From assembly GCA_965242895.1 (NCBI GenBank), contig OZ251507.1, positions 620,001-684,000 of the forward strand: a stretch of DNA of 64,000 nt, in the 5' to 3' direction. Source of the stretch: CATQHL01 sp965242895 (lineage in GTDB: Bacteria > Actinomycetota > Acidimicrobiia > Acidimicrobiales > CATQHL01). A program made the translations under genes and the position numbers. Shown piece after piece: positions 1 through 8,689 of this stretch. Position 1 is the first letter of the stretch; every line of letters starts with the position of its first letter. Below the pieces are notes generated by a model. That model saw only the letters and a list, made by a program, of their open reading frames with translations, did no database searches and had not been told where the DNA came from.

Positions 1-157
1 CCACTTCTCAAAAGCAGTCTCCCTGGCGCGAAGCGAAAACCTGGGAATCTGGGGCGCCTGCGGCGGAGCAGACACCCCCCTTGAACAGTCGGGCGACCGC
101 TCTGGCTAGCCTCAGAACCGAAGCCCGACCCCAACAAGCCAGCACAAGGACGCCCAC

Positions 158-910
158 ATGAACCCGATCAAAGAAAAATGGCAGCGAGGCGAATGCTCTA
201 TCGGAGCGTGGCTGGCCATCCCGTCCGCTCTCACCGCCGAAATCGTAGGGAGAGCCGGATACGACCACGTGTGCGTAGACCTCCAGCACGGCATGTCCGA
301 CTACCGGGACGCCCTAGGGATGTTCGCAGCCATTGAACTAGGCGGCAGCGTCCCGTTTGCCCGCCCCACTTGGAACGAGCCGGGAATCATCGGAAGGCTG
401 CTGGACGGCGGAGCATTGGGCTTGATCATCCCCATGGTCAACTCCAGAGACGACGCCCTGGCCGCTGCGGCGGCTTGTCGCTACGCACCGAGAGGAGCGC
501 GCAGTTTCGGACCGACCCGCGCCAGCCTAAGCAGGCCTTCATCCCCCCAGGAAGCTGACGAATCCGTTCTCTGCATAACGATGATCGAGACCGCCGAAGC
601 CGTAGCGAACATAGACGAGATCCTCTCAGTGCCGGGCGTCGACGCCGCATACATAGGCCCGTCCGACCTGTCGGTGAGTTTGGGCTTGCCCCCTGGCCCG
701 CACAATGAAGACAGGTCGTTCCTCGACGCCCTGGAAAAGGTGCTGGAAGCCTGCCGGCGCCGCGGCGTGACCGCAGGCATACACACCAATTCCAAATTGG
801 CGCAGCGACGCAGAGAGGAAGGTTTTCAGCTGATGACGGTCTCCGCCGACCTGCCCCTGTTCAGGGCAGCCATAGAGAACGACCTAGCAGCCGCCCGGCA
901 GCAGGATTGA
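158..910 (+). CDS. HpcH/HpaI-family aldolase
   Basis: This 250-residue protein belongs to the HpcH/HpaI aldolase/citrate lyase superfamily, whose metal-dependent TIM-barrel enzymes cleave or form C-C bonds in 2-keto acids, with pyruvate as the usual enolate donor. Visible family marks are DLQHG near residues 41-45 (general-base His44), PRG near 111-113, MIET near 142-145 with the metal-ligand Glu144, and GPSDL near 168-172 with the ligand Asp170. Length is normal. The ATG follows AAGGA by about 7 bases. The exact substrate (4-hydroxy-2-oxo acid or 2-keto-3-deoxy sugar acid) cannot be read from sequence. It stands alone between the window edge and a convergent lipoprotein gene. Confidence 0.85.
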   Translation: MNPIKEKWQRGECSIGAWLAIPSALTAEIVGRAGYDHVCVDLQHGMSDYRDALGMFAAIELGGSVPFARPTWNEPGIIGRLLDGGALGLIIPMVNSRDDALAAAAACRYAPRGARSFGPTRASLSRPSSPQEADESVLCITMIETAEAVANIDEILSVPGVDAAYIGPSDLSVSLGLPPGPHNEDRSFLDALEKVLEACRRRGVTAGIHTNSKLAQRRREEGFQLMTVSADLPLFRAAIENDLAAARQQD

Positions 911-951
911 CCTTCAGAAGTCGACTAGAAAGCCGACCCCGGGACGGGAGA

Positions 952-1007
952 AAGCGGGCTAGAGGTTCCCAACCCAACCACAGGAGGAAGCGGGCTAGAG
1001 GTTCCCA
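952..1007. repeat. 20-bp direct repeat at the lipoprotein 3' end
   Basis: A 20-bp word occurs at 952-971 and again at 988-1007, and a diverged third copy starts near 1010. The second copy covers the stop codon of the minus-strand lipoprotein gene, so the last residues of that protein lie in repeat DNA. Confidence 0.8.
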
Positions 1008-2737
1008 GTCTCGCTAGAGGTTTCCAGACTTCTGGCTTCCTCTGACCCTCCCGGCGTCTCCTCCGGCTCATCACTGCCGACTGAAGTTCCGTCTTCTGTT
1101 CCTTCCCAGACGTCTTCGCCTTCGAGACCTAGACCCAACCCAGCTGTCGTCTCTAGTTCGAACAGGTTCTCCGCAGAACAGTCGAACGTCCCAGGCTCGG
1201 CGGGGTGCACACGCTCCCAGCCTGCTCCGGTAACCGACAGCACAATCCCACAGGAAGTCCCCACCCCCCTGCCAGGGTGGGTGACGCCGTGCAGCCCCCG
1301 CCCATTCCAGTTAACGGTGACTCTCGCCGCTTCCGCCAAGGTTTCAGGCGTAAGCAGATCGAAATCCTCCGAAGGGGTGCCGCCTCCCACCGCTCGCAGT
1401 ACGGCCTCTTCAAAAAGCCGCGCCGCCGACCAGGCGGCGACGCCGCGGATGTCGGGCTCAGCGCCAGATTCAACCTCCTGCAGCCACTGCCTGTAGGCGG
1501 TCAGTTCAGAGCTGTAGTCCTCTTCGCCAGGGGGCAGGTAAGGGCTCCATGTCCATATCTCGGAGGTCGTCACAGCGCTCTGATCGTCGTCCGAACTTTC
1601 AGAGACAGACTCCGCCAGCAACTCCGTAAACCGCCTGCCGTGACAAGCCGACGCGCAACTCACCCGCAGTCCTAGTCCTTCCGCCTCCGCCGCCCTTAGC
1701 AGGTCTGCCAGCCGAAAGGCGTCTCCCGCCCAGATCAAGCTCGATACCTCCAGCACCGAAAAGATCCGTACGGGCTCTGCGAAGTCGGCGTCGAATTCCA
1801 CTGTGGGCTCGTAACGGAACACATACCCCAACCCCAGTGCGGCTTCAAGCGCCTGCTCCGTCGCCACCACGGTCGCAGGAAAGTTCACGAAGATGGATGC
1901 CGCCGCTGCGCTCACATCGGGATACCGGTCAGCCAGCATTCGCATTGCTCCGGTTTCCACCACCCCGGCCGGTATCGGCGCAGAGAAGAACGAGACAGAG
2001 GAACTGGCCCGCCTAGGCGAGTTGGCACGCGCCGGAAAGTCCGAAAGGCCGCACTCCGGATCTTCCAACTGCTCCAACCCTTCCTGGTCGAAAAGAGCGT
2101 CGCTCCCCACGAGTGCGAAAAAATCGCCGTCGCAGACCTGCCTCAGCGCTTCGGCGTGCCCGAACAATCCAGCGTCTATCAACCCCACGCGCACCCTGCG
2201 TCCGGCCAGACCTCCGCCGGCGTTCACAGACTCCGCCCACGCCAAGACGGCCAAGAATGCCGAAGTAGAACGCCCGTCGGCCACATCGCCCGTCTTGTCG
2301 TCTACGACCACGCCCAACTTCATCGTCTCGCTGGTTAGACCGGGCACCTCGAGCGGGGGGTCTCCCTCCGGCGGCGCCGGAACAGAGGTGGTCGGAGCGG
2401 TCTCGCCCTCATCAGGGGGCGGGGGCGGAGCAGTTTCCTCCTCCGGAGGGGCAGGCGGCGGATCGGGGGCGTTCAGGGTTGTGAGAGTCGTGGGAGTGGA
2501 CGTGGTCGTCACCTGCTCAGGCGCAGGCGGCGAAACAGGCGGCGACGCGGCTGCCGTTGAAGTTGTCGGGGCGTCGGTCGTCTGGAGTTCCGACTCGGGC
2601 ACTCCGAGGGTCAAATCCGGGCTCTTGCAGGCGACCGCCGTCAACCCGAGCAGGGCGAGCAGCCAGCAAAGCTTCAGCACCTTAGAGCGGGCGAGCCTGT
2701 GCGAAGCAAAACCAGCGGAGTCTCGCCCTCGGCGCAC
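995..2737 (-). CDS. Periplasmic-binding-protein-like lipoprotein
   Basis: A 580-residue secreted lipoprotein. A basic N-terminus and hydrophobic stretch end in a lipobox (LTAVAC, around residue 37). A Pro/Thr/Ser-rich linker of about 100 residues follows. The globular part starts near residue 135 with KLGVVVDD and continues with features of the type I periplasmic binding fold used by branched-chain amino-acid ABC transporters (NAGGGLAGRRVRVGLIDAG, then a VGSD segment). No transporter subunits are adjacent. It lies 29 bp downstream of ilvC on the same strand, so it may be co-transcribed with the branched-chain amino-acid genes, which would fit a Leu/Ile/Val-type ligand; that is inference. The acidic C-terminal tail is low complexity. 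Confidence 0.7.
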   Translation of the reverse strand: MRRGRDSAGFASHRLARSKVLKLCWLLALLGLTAVACKSPDLTLGVPESELQTTDAPTTSTAAASPPVSPPAPEQVTTTSTPTTLTTLNAPDPPPAPPEEETAPPPPPDEGETAPTTSVPAPPEGDPPLEVPGLTSETMKLGVVVDDKTGDVADGRSTSAFLAVLAWAESVNAGGGLAGRRVRVGLIDAGLFGHAEALRQVCDGDFFALVGSDALFDQEGLEQLEDPECGLSDFPARANSPRRASSSVSFFSAPIPAGVVETGAMRMLADRYPDVSAAAASIFVNFPATVVATEQALEAALGLGYVFRYEPTVEFDADFAEPVRIFSVLEVSSLIWAGDAFRLADLLRAAEAEGLGLRVSCASACHGRRFTELLAESVSESSDDDQSAVTTSEIWTWSPYLPPGEEDYSSELTAYRQWLQEVESGAEPDIRGVAAWSAARLFEEAVLRAVGGGTPSEDFDLLTPETLAEAARVTVNWNGRGLHGVTHPGRGVGTSCGIVLSVTGAGWERVHPAEPGTFDCSAENLFELETTAGLGLGLEGEDVWEGTEDGTSVGSDEPEETPGGSEEARSLETSSETGNL

Positions 2738-2766
2738 GAGCGCGCCTCTTTCCGACCCAGGCCCGA

Positions 2767-3801
2767 CTAGACCTGACCGCCCGAAGCCTGCTGAACGGAA
2801 GTCTTGCCTGCGTTGATCCAGGGCATCCTGGCCCTCAGCGTCTCTCCCACCTGCTCGATCGGGTGCTTCCTCCCTGCCTCCGCCAGCGCCAGGAAGCGCT
2901 CACGTCCGCCGCGGCTCTCGGCTATCCACTCCTCGGCAAACGTCCCGTCCTGAATCTCTGCGAGTATCCGCTTCATCGTGGCGCGCACATGGTCGTCCAC
3001 CAGTCGAGGGCCCCGTGTCAGATCGCCGTACTCGGCCGTGTCGGATATGGAATAGCGCATCCCTGCTATGCCCTCCTCGTACATGAGGTCGACTATCAGT
3101 TTCAACTCGTGCAGACATTCGAAGTAGGCCACCTCCGGGGCGTAGCCGGCTTCGGTCAATATCTCGAAGGCCGCCTGGGTGATCGACGTCAAGCCGCCGC
3201 AGAGCACCACCTGCTCCCCGAAGAGGTCGGTTTCGCACTCCTCGGCGAAGGTGGTCTCGATGACGCCGGCCTGCGTACCTCCGATGGCGTCCGAGTAGGC
3301 CAACGCCAAGTCCCGTGCTGCGCCGGTGGCGTCCTGCTCCACCGCTATTAGGCACGGCACGCCGCCGCCTTCCACAAAGGTGCGCCGAAGCAGGTGACCC
3401 GGCCCCTTCGGGGCGACCATCATTACGTCGATCCCCGCCGGCGGAACGATGCTTCGAAAGCGGATGTTGAATCCGTGAGCGAAGAGCAGGGCTTCCCCGT
3501 CTGACTGGTTAGGGGCCACGTGCTCGGCGTAGACGTCGGGCTGAAGGGTGTCGGGGAGCAGCATCATCACCATGTCGGACTCGGCGGACGCCTCTGCCAT
3601 CGAGAGCACCCGCAGCCCCTCCTCAGACGCCTTGACCGCAGAGGACGAGCCCTCGCGCAGTCCCACGCGCACGTCGATGCCGGAATCCTTGAGGTTGAGG
3701 GCGTGGGCGTGACCTTGCGACCCGTATCCCAGCACCGCCACTTTGCGGTCGGCGATGACGGCTCGGTCGGCGTCGTTGGCGTAGTACATCTTTGCGGTCA
3801 T
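2767..3801 (-). CDS. ilvC: Ketol-acid reductoisomerase
   Basis: IlvC converts 2-acetolactate or 2-aceto-2-hydroxybutyrate to the dihydroxy acid with NAD(P)H and Mg2+, the second common step of valine, leucine and isoleucine synthesis. The 344-residue length fits class I enzymes. The N-terminal Rossmann motif GYGSQGHAH is near residues 25-33. The C-terminal helical domain has the metal-binding ETDLFGEQ and the CLHELKLIVDLMYEEG segment. The ATG start is preceded by AAGGAG at 6 bases. It lies downstream of ilvN on the same strand with a 231-bp gap that may hold its own promoter. Confidence 0.97.
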   Translation of the reverse strand: MTAKMYYANDADRAVIADRKVAVLGYGSQGHAHALNLKDSGIDVRVGLREGSSSAVKASEEGLRVLSMAEASAESDMVMMLLPDTLQPDVYAEHVAPNQSDGEALLFAHGFNIRFRSIVPPAGIDVMMVAPKGPGHLLRRTFVEGGGVPCLIAVEQDATGAARDLALAYSDAIGGTQAGVIETTFAEECETDLFGEQVVLCGGLTSITQAAFEILTEAGYAPEVAYFECLHELKLIVDLMYEEGIAGMRYSISDTAEYGDLTRGPRLVDDHVRATMKRILAEIQDGTFAEEWIAESRGGRERFLALAEAGRKHPIEQVGETLRARMPWINAGKTSVQQASGGQV

Positions 3802-4032
3802 GACTGCTCCTTAGGCTTTCTTGGGCTTAGACGTCCGACAGCACGATCTGCCTGCCGGTAATCCTGTTGGTAATTATGTCAGCGCCTCCCCTCTTCAGGG
3901 GAACGCGGCGGCGCCCCGGAAGTGCGGGAACTGCGAGCGAGAGCTATTCCTACTAGGGAGGGAGCGGCGGGCTTCAGGGGAAGAGCGGCGACGCCCGGAA
4001 GTCTGGGGAACTGCGTGGGCTCTCTCGGACTC
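3802..4032. repeat. Intergenic spacer with an imperfect 40-bp direct repeat
   Basis: The ilvC-ilvN spacer holds two imperfect copies of a GC-rich unit of about 40 bp (near 3897-3935 and 3977-4016). An AT-rich patch near 3868-3880 could carry an ilvC promoter on the minus strand, but no clear hexamer pair is seen. Confidence 0.5.
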
Positions 4033-4554
4033 CTAGAACTCGCCCACCTCGCCGCCGGAACTGGCCAGACGGGGCAGCGCCACTTTGCCGGTTCGCTGCA
4101 GTTCCACGATTCCGAACGGGCGCAGGAGGCTCTCGAAGTCGTCCACCCGGGTCGGACCGCCCGACAGCGACACCATCAACTTGTCCGGCCCCACGCTCAG
4201 CACGCGGGCGTCGAAGATGCGAACCAGGTCCATCACCTGGCCGCGAGCTTCGGGAAGCGCCGAAACGGTGGCCACTAGCAGTTCTCTCTCCACCGACTCC
4301 TCGGGCAGCAGCAAACGGATACTCACCACGTTCACCAACTTGTCGAGTTGGTTGATCACCTGATCGAGGGGTGCAGCGTCGGCGTCGGTGGCCAGCGTGA
4401 TCCGGCTGAGTTCGGGGTTGTCGGTGGGCGCCACCGCCAGAGATTCGATATTGAACCCTCTGCGGGCGAACAATCCTGCGACCCTGGCTAGCACGCCCGC
4501 CTTGTTCTCGACGAGCACGACGAGCGTGTGCAGGCGCTTTTTGGGCTTACTCAC
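4033..4554 (-). CDS. ilvN: Acetolactate synthase small subunit
   Basis: The regulatory subunit of acetohydroxyacid synthase; it binds valine and stimulates the catalytic IlvB subunit. The N-terminal ACT domain is clear from about residue 8 (LHTLVVLVENKAGVLARVAG, then FNIESLAV), and the C-terminal AHAS_S domain runs from about residue 80. About 173 residues is normal. Tandem TTG (4557) and GTG (4554) codons both sit at the start without a strong Shine-Dalgarno; GTG is taken here. It follows ilvB after a 169-bp repeat-containing spacer. Confidence 0.95.
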   Translation of the reverse strand: MSKPKKRLHTLVVLVENKAGVLARVAGLFARRGFNIESLAVAPTDNPELSRITLATDADAAPLDQVINQLDKLVNVVSIRLLLPEESVERELLVATVSALPEARGQVMDLVRIFDARVLSVGPDKLMVSLSGGPTRVDDFESLLRPFGIVELQRTGKVALPRLASSGGEVGEF

Positions 4555-4616
4555 CAATCATCCAAGCCTGTGCAGACGACCGACCGCAAGGCCGGCGGCA
4601 CGACCGCGCCGACCGC

Positions 4617-4684
4617 ACAGCAGCCGACCGCACCACGACCGACCGCACGCACAGCAGCCGACCGCACCACGACCGACCGCACAC
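4617..4684. repeat. 34-bp tandem repeat, two copies
   Basis: Two adjacent, nearly identical 34-bp units (4617-4650 and 4651-4684) built from a CGACCGCAC theme lie in the ilvB-ilvN spacer. Looser copies of the same theme extend upstream to about 4575. Confidence 0.85.
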
Positions 4685-4723
4685 ACGCATCCGCAGTGGA
4701 AGCCTCTGCATCTCCGCCTCAAC

Positions 4724-6463
4724 CTAGGTCTGGCCTTGCAGCTGCGACGGCGACAGGACTATCTCATCGTTGGAAGCCCCCGCCGGCACCATCGGAAACA
4801 CGTTCTCCTCGTGATCGACCCGGAACTCGATCACCACTGGACGGTCGTTCACTTCGTTCGCCTTCTCGATGGCCGGCCGCACCTCCTCGGGCGCAGTGAT
4901 GCGCATGGCAGCGCACCCCATCGCCTCGGCCCACCTCTTGTAATCAGGCAGTTCACGAGTGAGGTCGACCTCGGAATAGCGCTCGTCATAGAAGAGTTCC
5001 TGCCACTGCCTGACCATTCCCAAATAGGAATTGTTGAGTATCGCCACTTTGATGGGGAGACGCTCCGCTGACGCCGTCACCAATTCTTGAGCGGTCATCT
5101 GAAAACAGCCGTCCCCGTCGATTGCCCAGACCATGCGGTCGGGACAGCCCGCTTTGGCCCCTACAGCAGCCGGCACCGCAAACCCCATCGTCCCCAGCCC
5201 GCCGGAGTTGATCCACGTGTATGGGTGGTTGAAGCGCCAGTACTGACTTGCCCACATCTGATGCTGACCCACCCCGGCGCACACGATTGTGTCGTCCTTG
5301 GCGGCGTCTCGCAGCTCCTCTATCACGTACTGGGGTTTGATAACTCCGCCCGGGGCGCTGTCGTCGTAGACCAGGGGGTAGCGGGCTTGCCAGTCAGCTA
5401 TCTGAGCCATCCAGCGGCTGCGGTCGGCTTGGGCGCCCGTCCCGCCTCTGGCCCTGACTGCGGACGTGAAGGCTTCAATGGCCTCCCGGCAATCGGCGGC
5501 TATGGCCACTTCGGGCTTGCGCACTTTCCCTAACTCTGCGGAATCGATGTCGACGTGAACGACTTTGGCGTCGGGGGCGAAGTCGCCGACCCTGCCCGTC
5601 ACCCGGTCGTCGAAGCGAGCGCCGAGAGCGATCAGGAGATCGGCCTTCTGCATCGAAGTGACTGCCGTGTAGTTGCCGTGCATGCCGGGCATCCCCAGGC
5701 ACAGCGGGTGATCGTCCGGGAAGCCGCCGCGGTTCATGAGTGTCGTGACCACCGGCATCTGAACCAACTCGGCGAACTCCAGCAGCACCTCGCTCGCCCT
5801 CGACTTCAGAATGCCTCCGCCCGAGTAGATGACAGGACGACGGGCCGCGCAGATCAGATCGACCGCCGCTTCCACATCCTGAGCGTCGGGCGACGCGAGA
5901 GGCTGATAACCGGGCAGGTTGTTGCCCGTCGGGTCGTACCAGTCCAGGCTTGAGCGGGGGTTGCGGGGGTCGACTATGCACTTGGGAATATCCACCAGCA
6001 CCGGGCCGGGTCGGCCCGTGGTTGCGATGTGAAACGCGTCGTGTATCACCTGTGGGATTTCGGAAGCCTCCGAAACCAAATAGTTGTGTTTCGTGATGGT
6101 CATGGTGATGCCGGTCGTGTCGCACTCCTGAAAGGCGTCCGTGCCTATGGCGGCGTAGGGCACCTGACCGGTGATGACGACGATGGGCACCGAGTCCATG
6201 TAGGCGTCGCAGAGCGGGGTGACGATGTTGGTGGCGCCCGGCCCGCTGGTGACCATGGCCACGCCCGGCCGCCCAGTGGCCTGTGCGTAACCCTGAGCCA
6301 TGTGGCCAGCACCCTGTTCATGCCTCACTAGGACGTGACGGATGGAGGATTCCAGCAGCGGGTCGTAAACCGGCAGGATCGCACCTCCCGGCAACCCGAA
6401 GATGATCTCCACTCCGTGGTTCTCCAGACTCCGCATCAGAGCCTGTCCTCCGTTCATTTTCAT
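4724..6463 (-). CDS. ilvB: Acetolactate synthase large subunit
   Basis: The catalytic ThDP- and FAD-dependent subunit of acetohydroxyacid synthase, condensing two pyruvates, or pyruvate with 2-oxobutyrate, as the first committed step to branched-chain amino acids. At 579 residues it is full length. The N-terminal PYR domain has HEQGAGHMAQGYA with the conserved Glu, and the C-terminal PP domain has the ThDP motif GDGCFQMTAQEL ending in NNSYLGMVRQWQ. The ATG is preceded by GGAGGTG at about 5 bases. Upstream lie a terminator hairpin and a branched-chain-residue leader peptide (6529-6652), so expression is probably attenuated by charged Leu/Val/Ile tRNA supply. Confidence 0.97.
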   Translation of the reverse strand: MKMNGGQALMRSLENHGVEIIFGLPGGAILPVYDPLLESSIRHVLVRHEQGAGHMAQGYAQATGRPGVAMVTSGPGATNIVTPLCDAYMDSVPIVVITGQVPYAAIGTDAFQECDTTGITMTITKHNYLVSEASEIPQVIHDAFHIATTGRPGPVLVDIPKCIVDPRNPRSSLDWYDPTGNNLPGYQPLASPDAQDVEAAVDLICAARRPVIYSGGGILKSRASEVLLEFAELVQMPVVTTLMNRGGFPDDHPLCLGMPGMHGNYTAVTSMQKADLLIALGARFDDRVTGRVGDFAPDAKVVHVDIDSAELGKVRKPEVAIAADCREAIEAFTSAVRARGGTGAQADRSRWMAQIADWQARYPLVYDDSAPGGVIKPQYVIEELRDAAKDDTIVCAGVGQHQMWASQYWRFNHPYTWINSGGLGTMGFAVPAAVGAKAGCPDRMVWAIDGDGCFQMTAQELVTASAERLPIKVAILNNSYLGMVRQWQELFYDERYSEVDLTRELPDYKRWAEAMGCAAMRITAPEEVRPAIEKANEVNDRPVVIEFRVDHEENVFPMVPAGASNDEIVLSPSQLQGQT

Positions 6464-6528
6464 GTGTTCACCTCCGGTCGATCCCCTTGCTTGGTATTGA
6501 TCCCCTGTTGATTCGGTTCTTGGCCGCT

Positions 6529-6556
6529 AAAAAAATGTCCTCCCGATCGGGAGGAC
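6529..6556 (-). terminator. ilvB attenuator terminator
   Basis: On the minus strand, a perfect inverted repeat with 8-bp arms and a GATC centre (6537-6556) is followed within one base by seven T residues (6535-6529). This is a textbook intrinsic terminator sitting 66 bases before ilvB and after the leader peptide, the position expected for an attenuator. Confidence 0.85.
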
Positions 6557-6560
6557 AAAA

Positions 6561-6584
6561 GACGAGCGGCATGAACCGCTCGTC
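6561..6584 (-). promoter_or_regulatory. Pause/anti-terminator hairpin of the ilvB leader
   Basis: A 9-bp perfect stem (arms GACGAGCGG and CCGCTCGTC) lies directly upstream of the terminator. Its 5' arm overlaps the leader-peptide stop codon and can instead pair with CTCGTTCAA inside the leader codons with one bulge. This gives the mutually exclusive pairings expected when ribosome position controls folding. How the alternative fold opens the terminator is not clear. Confidence 0.6.
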
Positions 6585-6639
6585 AAAGAATTACTACTTG
6601 AACGAGAAGTCGGCTTGCGTACGTCCTGTGGAAATCCAC
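6583..6639 (-). CDS. ilvB leader peptide, 18 residues
   Basis: Starting from a GTG, the minus strand encodes MDFHRTYASRLLVQVVIL followed by TGA. Seven of the last eight residues are Leu, Val or Ile, the regulatory amino acids of the pathway. There is no Shine-Dalgarno; the GTG lies exactly 7 bases after a TATACT hexamer, so the transcript is probably leaderless. Established knowledge: ilvB-type operons in actinobacteria use such leader peptides for transcription attenuation. Stalling at the Leu/Val/Ile codons would alter folding of the two following hairpins. Confidence 0.8.
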   Translation of the reverse strand: MDFHRTYASRLLVQVVIL

Positions 6640-6646
6640 AACAGCA

Positions 6647-6652
6647 AGTATA
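6647..6652 (-). promoter_or_regulatory. -10 box of the ilvB leader promoter
   Basis: TATACT on the minus strand, 7 bases before the GTG of the leader peptide and just downstream of the ilvD stop. No good -35 match is visible at 16-18 bases. Its presence makes ilvB independently transcribed from ilvD. Confidence 0.6.
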
Positions 6653-6684
6653 GCCGGAGGTTGCCGCAACCGATGCGGAAGGGA

Positions 6685-8364
6685 TCAGGCCTCGGTCACG
6701 GCACCCTTCTCAGCGCCGGCAGCCAGCTTCGCATACTTCGCAAGGAAGCCGGAGGAGTAGCGGGGCGCAGGCGCCCGCCAACTATCCCGCCGTTCGGCCA
6801 GAACGTCGGGCGGCACCATCAGATCGATGGAGTGCTCGCGCACGTCGATACGGATGCGGTCGCCGTCTTCCACAAGCGCCAGAGGCCCCCCTTCCGAGGC
6901 TTCCGGCGCAACGTGCCCCACACAGAACCCGTGCGTGCCGCCGGAGAATCGTCCGTCCGTCACCAAGGCTGCGTCAGAGCCTCGCCCTACCCCCTTCATA
7001 GCGCCGGTGATGGCCAGCATCTCACGCATGCCCGGGCCGCCTTTGGGCCCCTCGTAGCGGATGACCACGACGTCGCCAGGGTTGATTCCTCCCGCCAGCA
7101 CCACATCCTTTGCGTCGTCTTCGCTGTCGAAGACCCTCGCCCTTCCGTCGAAGCTTTCGGCGTCGATGCCCGCCACCTTCACCACAGCACCAGACGGGGC
7201 GAGGCTGCCGGTGAGCACCGCAATTCCGCCGATGTCCCAGATGGGATCCTCGAAGCGGTGGATCACGCTGCCGTCGGGAGCCGGGGGATCGATCTCGGCC
7301 AGATTCTCCGCCACGGTCTTGCCGGTCACGGTCACCTCGCCGCCGTTCAGCAGACCCTCCTCCATCAGCATCCGCAGCACCACTGGCACTCCGCCCACGC
7401 GGTCGACGTCGAGCATGTGATAGCGCCCGTGCGGCTTGGTGTCGGCTAGGTGCGGCACCCTCGCCGCAATCCGGTTGAAGTCGTCCAACTCCAAGCTCAC
7501 TCTCGCCTCGTACGCGATGGCCAGCAGGTGCAGGACGGCGTTGGTGGAGCCGCCCAACGCCATCACCAGGGCGATGGCGTTCTCGAAGGCGGCTTTGGTG
7601 AGGATGTCTCTAGGGCGTATGCCGGCGCGCATGAGGTTCAGCACCGCCCGTCCGCTCTCATAGGCGATGTCATCGCGTCGAACGTCCGGCGCAGCGGGAG
7701 AAGCGCTTCCTGGCAGCGACATCCCCAATCCCTCCCCCACCGATGCCATGGTGTTGGCCGTGAACATGCCGGCGCAACTGCCTTCGCTGGGACAGGCGTT
7801 GCGCTCTATCTCAGTGAGTTCAGCCGCGTCCATGTCACCGACGGCGTGGGCTCCAACCGCCTCGAAGACGCTCACGATGTCCAGGGTGCGTTCCCCTAGC
7901 CGCCCAGGGAGTATCGAGCCGCCGTAGACGAAAACGCTGGGCAGGTTCAACCTGGCCGCTGCCATGAGCATCCCAGGCAGCGACTTGTCGCAGCCGGCAA
8001 AACTGACGAAGGCGTCGAGCCGCTCGCCGTGCATCACCGCCTCCACGGAATCTGCGATGATCTCCCTGCTCACTAGGGAGGCGCGCATGCCCTCGGTTCC
8101 CATGGAGATGGCGTCGCTGACGGCGATGGTGTTGAACTCCAGGGGAAATCCGCCGGCTTCTCGCACTCCGTCCTTGCAGCGTCTCGCCAGCCGAGACAGG
8201 GGCAGGTTGCACGGAGTGACCTCGTTCCAGGAGGAGGCCACCCCCACCTGAGGCTTGTCCCAGTCATCGTCGGTCATGCCGACCGCCCGCAGCATGGCTC
8301 GAGCCGGAGCCCGCTCAGGGCCGGAGGTGACTTCACTGCTTCGAATCTTCAGGTTGTTGCTCAT
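6685..8364 (-). CDS. ilvD: Dihydroxy-acid dehydratase
   Basis: IlvD dehydrates 2,3-dihydroxy-isovalerate and -methylvalerate to the 2-keto acids, the third common step of the pathway, using an Fe-S cluster and Mg2+. The cluster cysteines are visible in GCDKSLPGM and CPSEGSCAGMFTANTM. The frame extends upstream to 8466, but conserved homology begins at MSNNLKIRSSEVTSGPER, so the ATG at 8364 is chosen (559 residues, family-typical). The 34-residue upstream extension is repeat-derived. It lies upstream of the ilvB leader on the same strand. Confidence 0.95.
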   Translation of the reverse strand: MSNNLKIRSSEVTSGPERAPARAMLRAVGMTDDDWDKPQVGVASSWNEVTPCNLPLSRLARRCKDGVREAGGFPLEFNTIAVSDAISMGTEGMRASLVSREIIADSVEAVMHGERLDAFVSFAGCDKSLPGMLMAAARLNLPSVFVYGGSILPGRLGERTLDIVSVFEAVGAHAVGDMDAAELTEIERNACPSEGSCAGMFTANTMASVGEGLGMSLPGSASPAAPDVRRDDIAYESGRAVLNLMRAGIRPRDILTKAAFENAIALVMALGGSTNAVLHLLAIAYEARVSLELDDFNRIAARVPHLADTKPHGRYHMLDVDRVGGVPVVLRMLMEEGLLNGGEVTVTGKTVAENLAEIDPPAPDGSVIHRFEDPIWDIGGIAVLTGSLAPSGAVVKVAGIDAESFDGRARVFDSEDDAKDVVLAGGINPGDVVVIRYEGPKGGPGMREMLAITGAMKGVGRGSDAALVTDGRFSGGTHGFCVGHVAPEASEGGPLALVEDGDRIRIDVREHSIDLMVPPDVLAERRDSWRAPAPRYSSGFLAKYAKLAAGAEKGAVTEA

Positions 8365-8689
8365 GACTGCCAGAGTATTCGCTGCATCCCGCCCGCGCAT
8401 TCCGCCCGCGCCGCCCGCGCTGTCAGCAAGGTCGACGGCGACACCAGTCAAACTCCCCGAAGGCACGAAAGAACGACTGCCATCCCGCCCGCGCTGTCCG
8501 CGCCGTCCGCGCTGTCCGCAAGGTCGACAGCGACACAGTCCGGCGGATGCGAGTTCCCCACAAAATCCCCGCCGCTGCCGGAGACTCGTTCAGGAAGGGT
8601 CGGCTACACGGGCTAGCGGATGTGAGGGCGATATAGTCGGCTTAAAGCCCCACCCCGAACACCCTGAACACTCGGAGGACAAGCGCCGC
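8365..8689. other. Intergenic region with diverged 50-bp repeats
   Basis: The divergent spacer between ilvD and the selenoprotein gene. It holds two diverged direct copies of a CGCCCGCGCTGTC...GGTCGAC block (about 8396-8450 and 8482-8545). Towards 8630 a GATATAGTC segment could be a -10 for the plus-strand gene. No other gene is seen. Confidence 0.5.
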
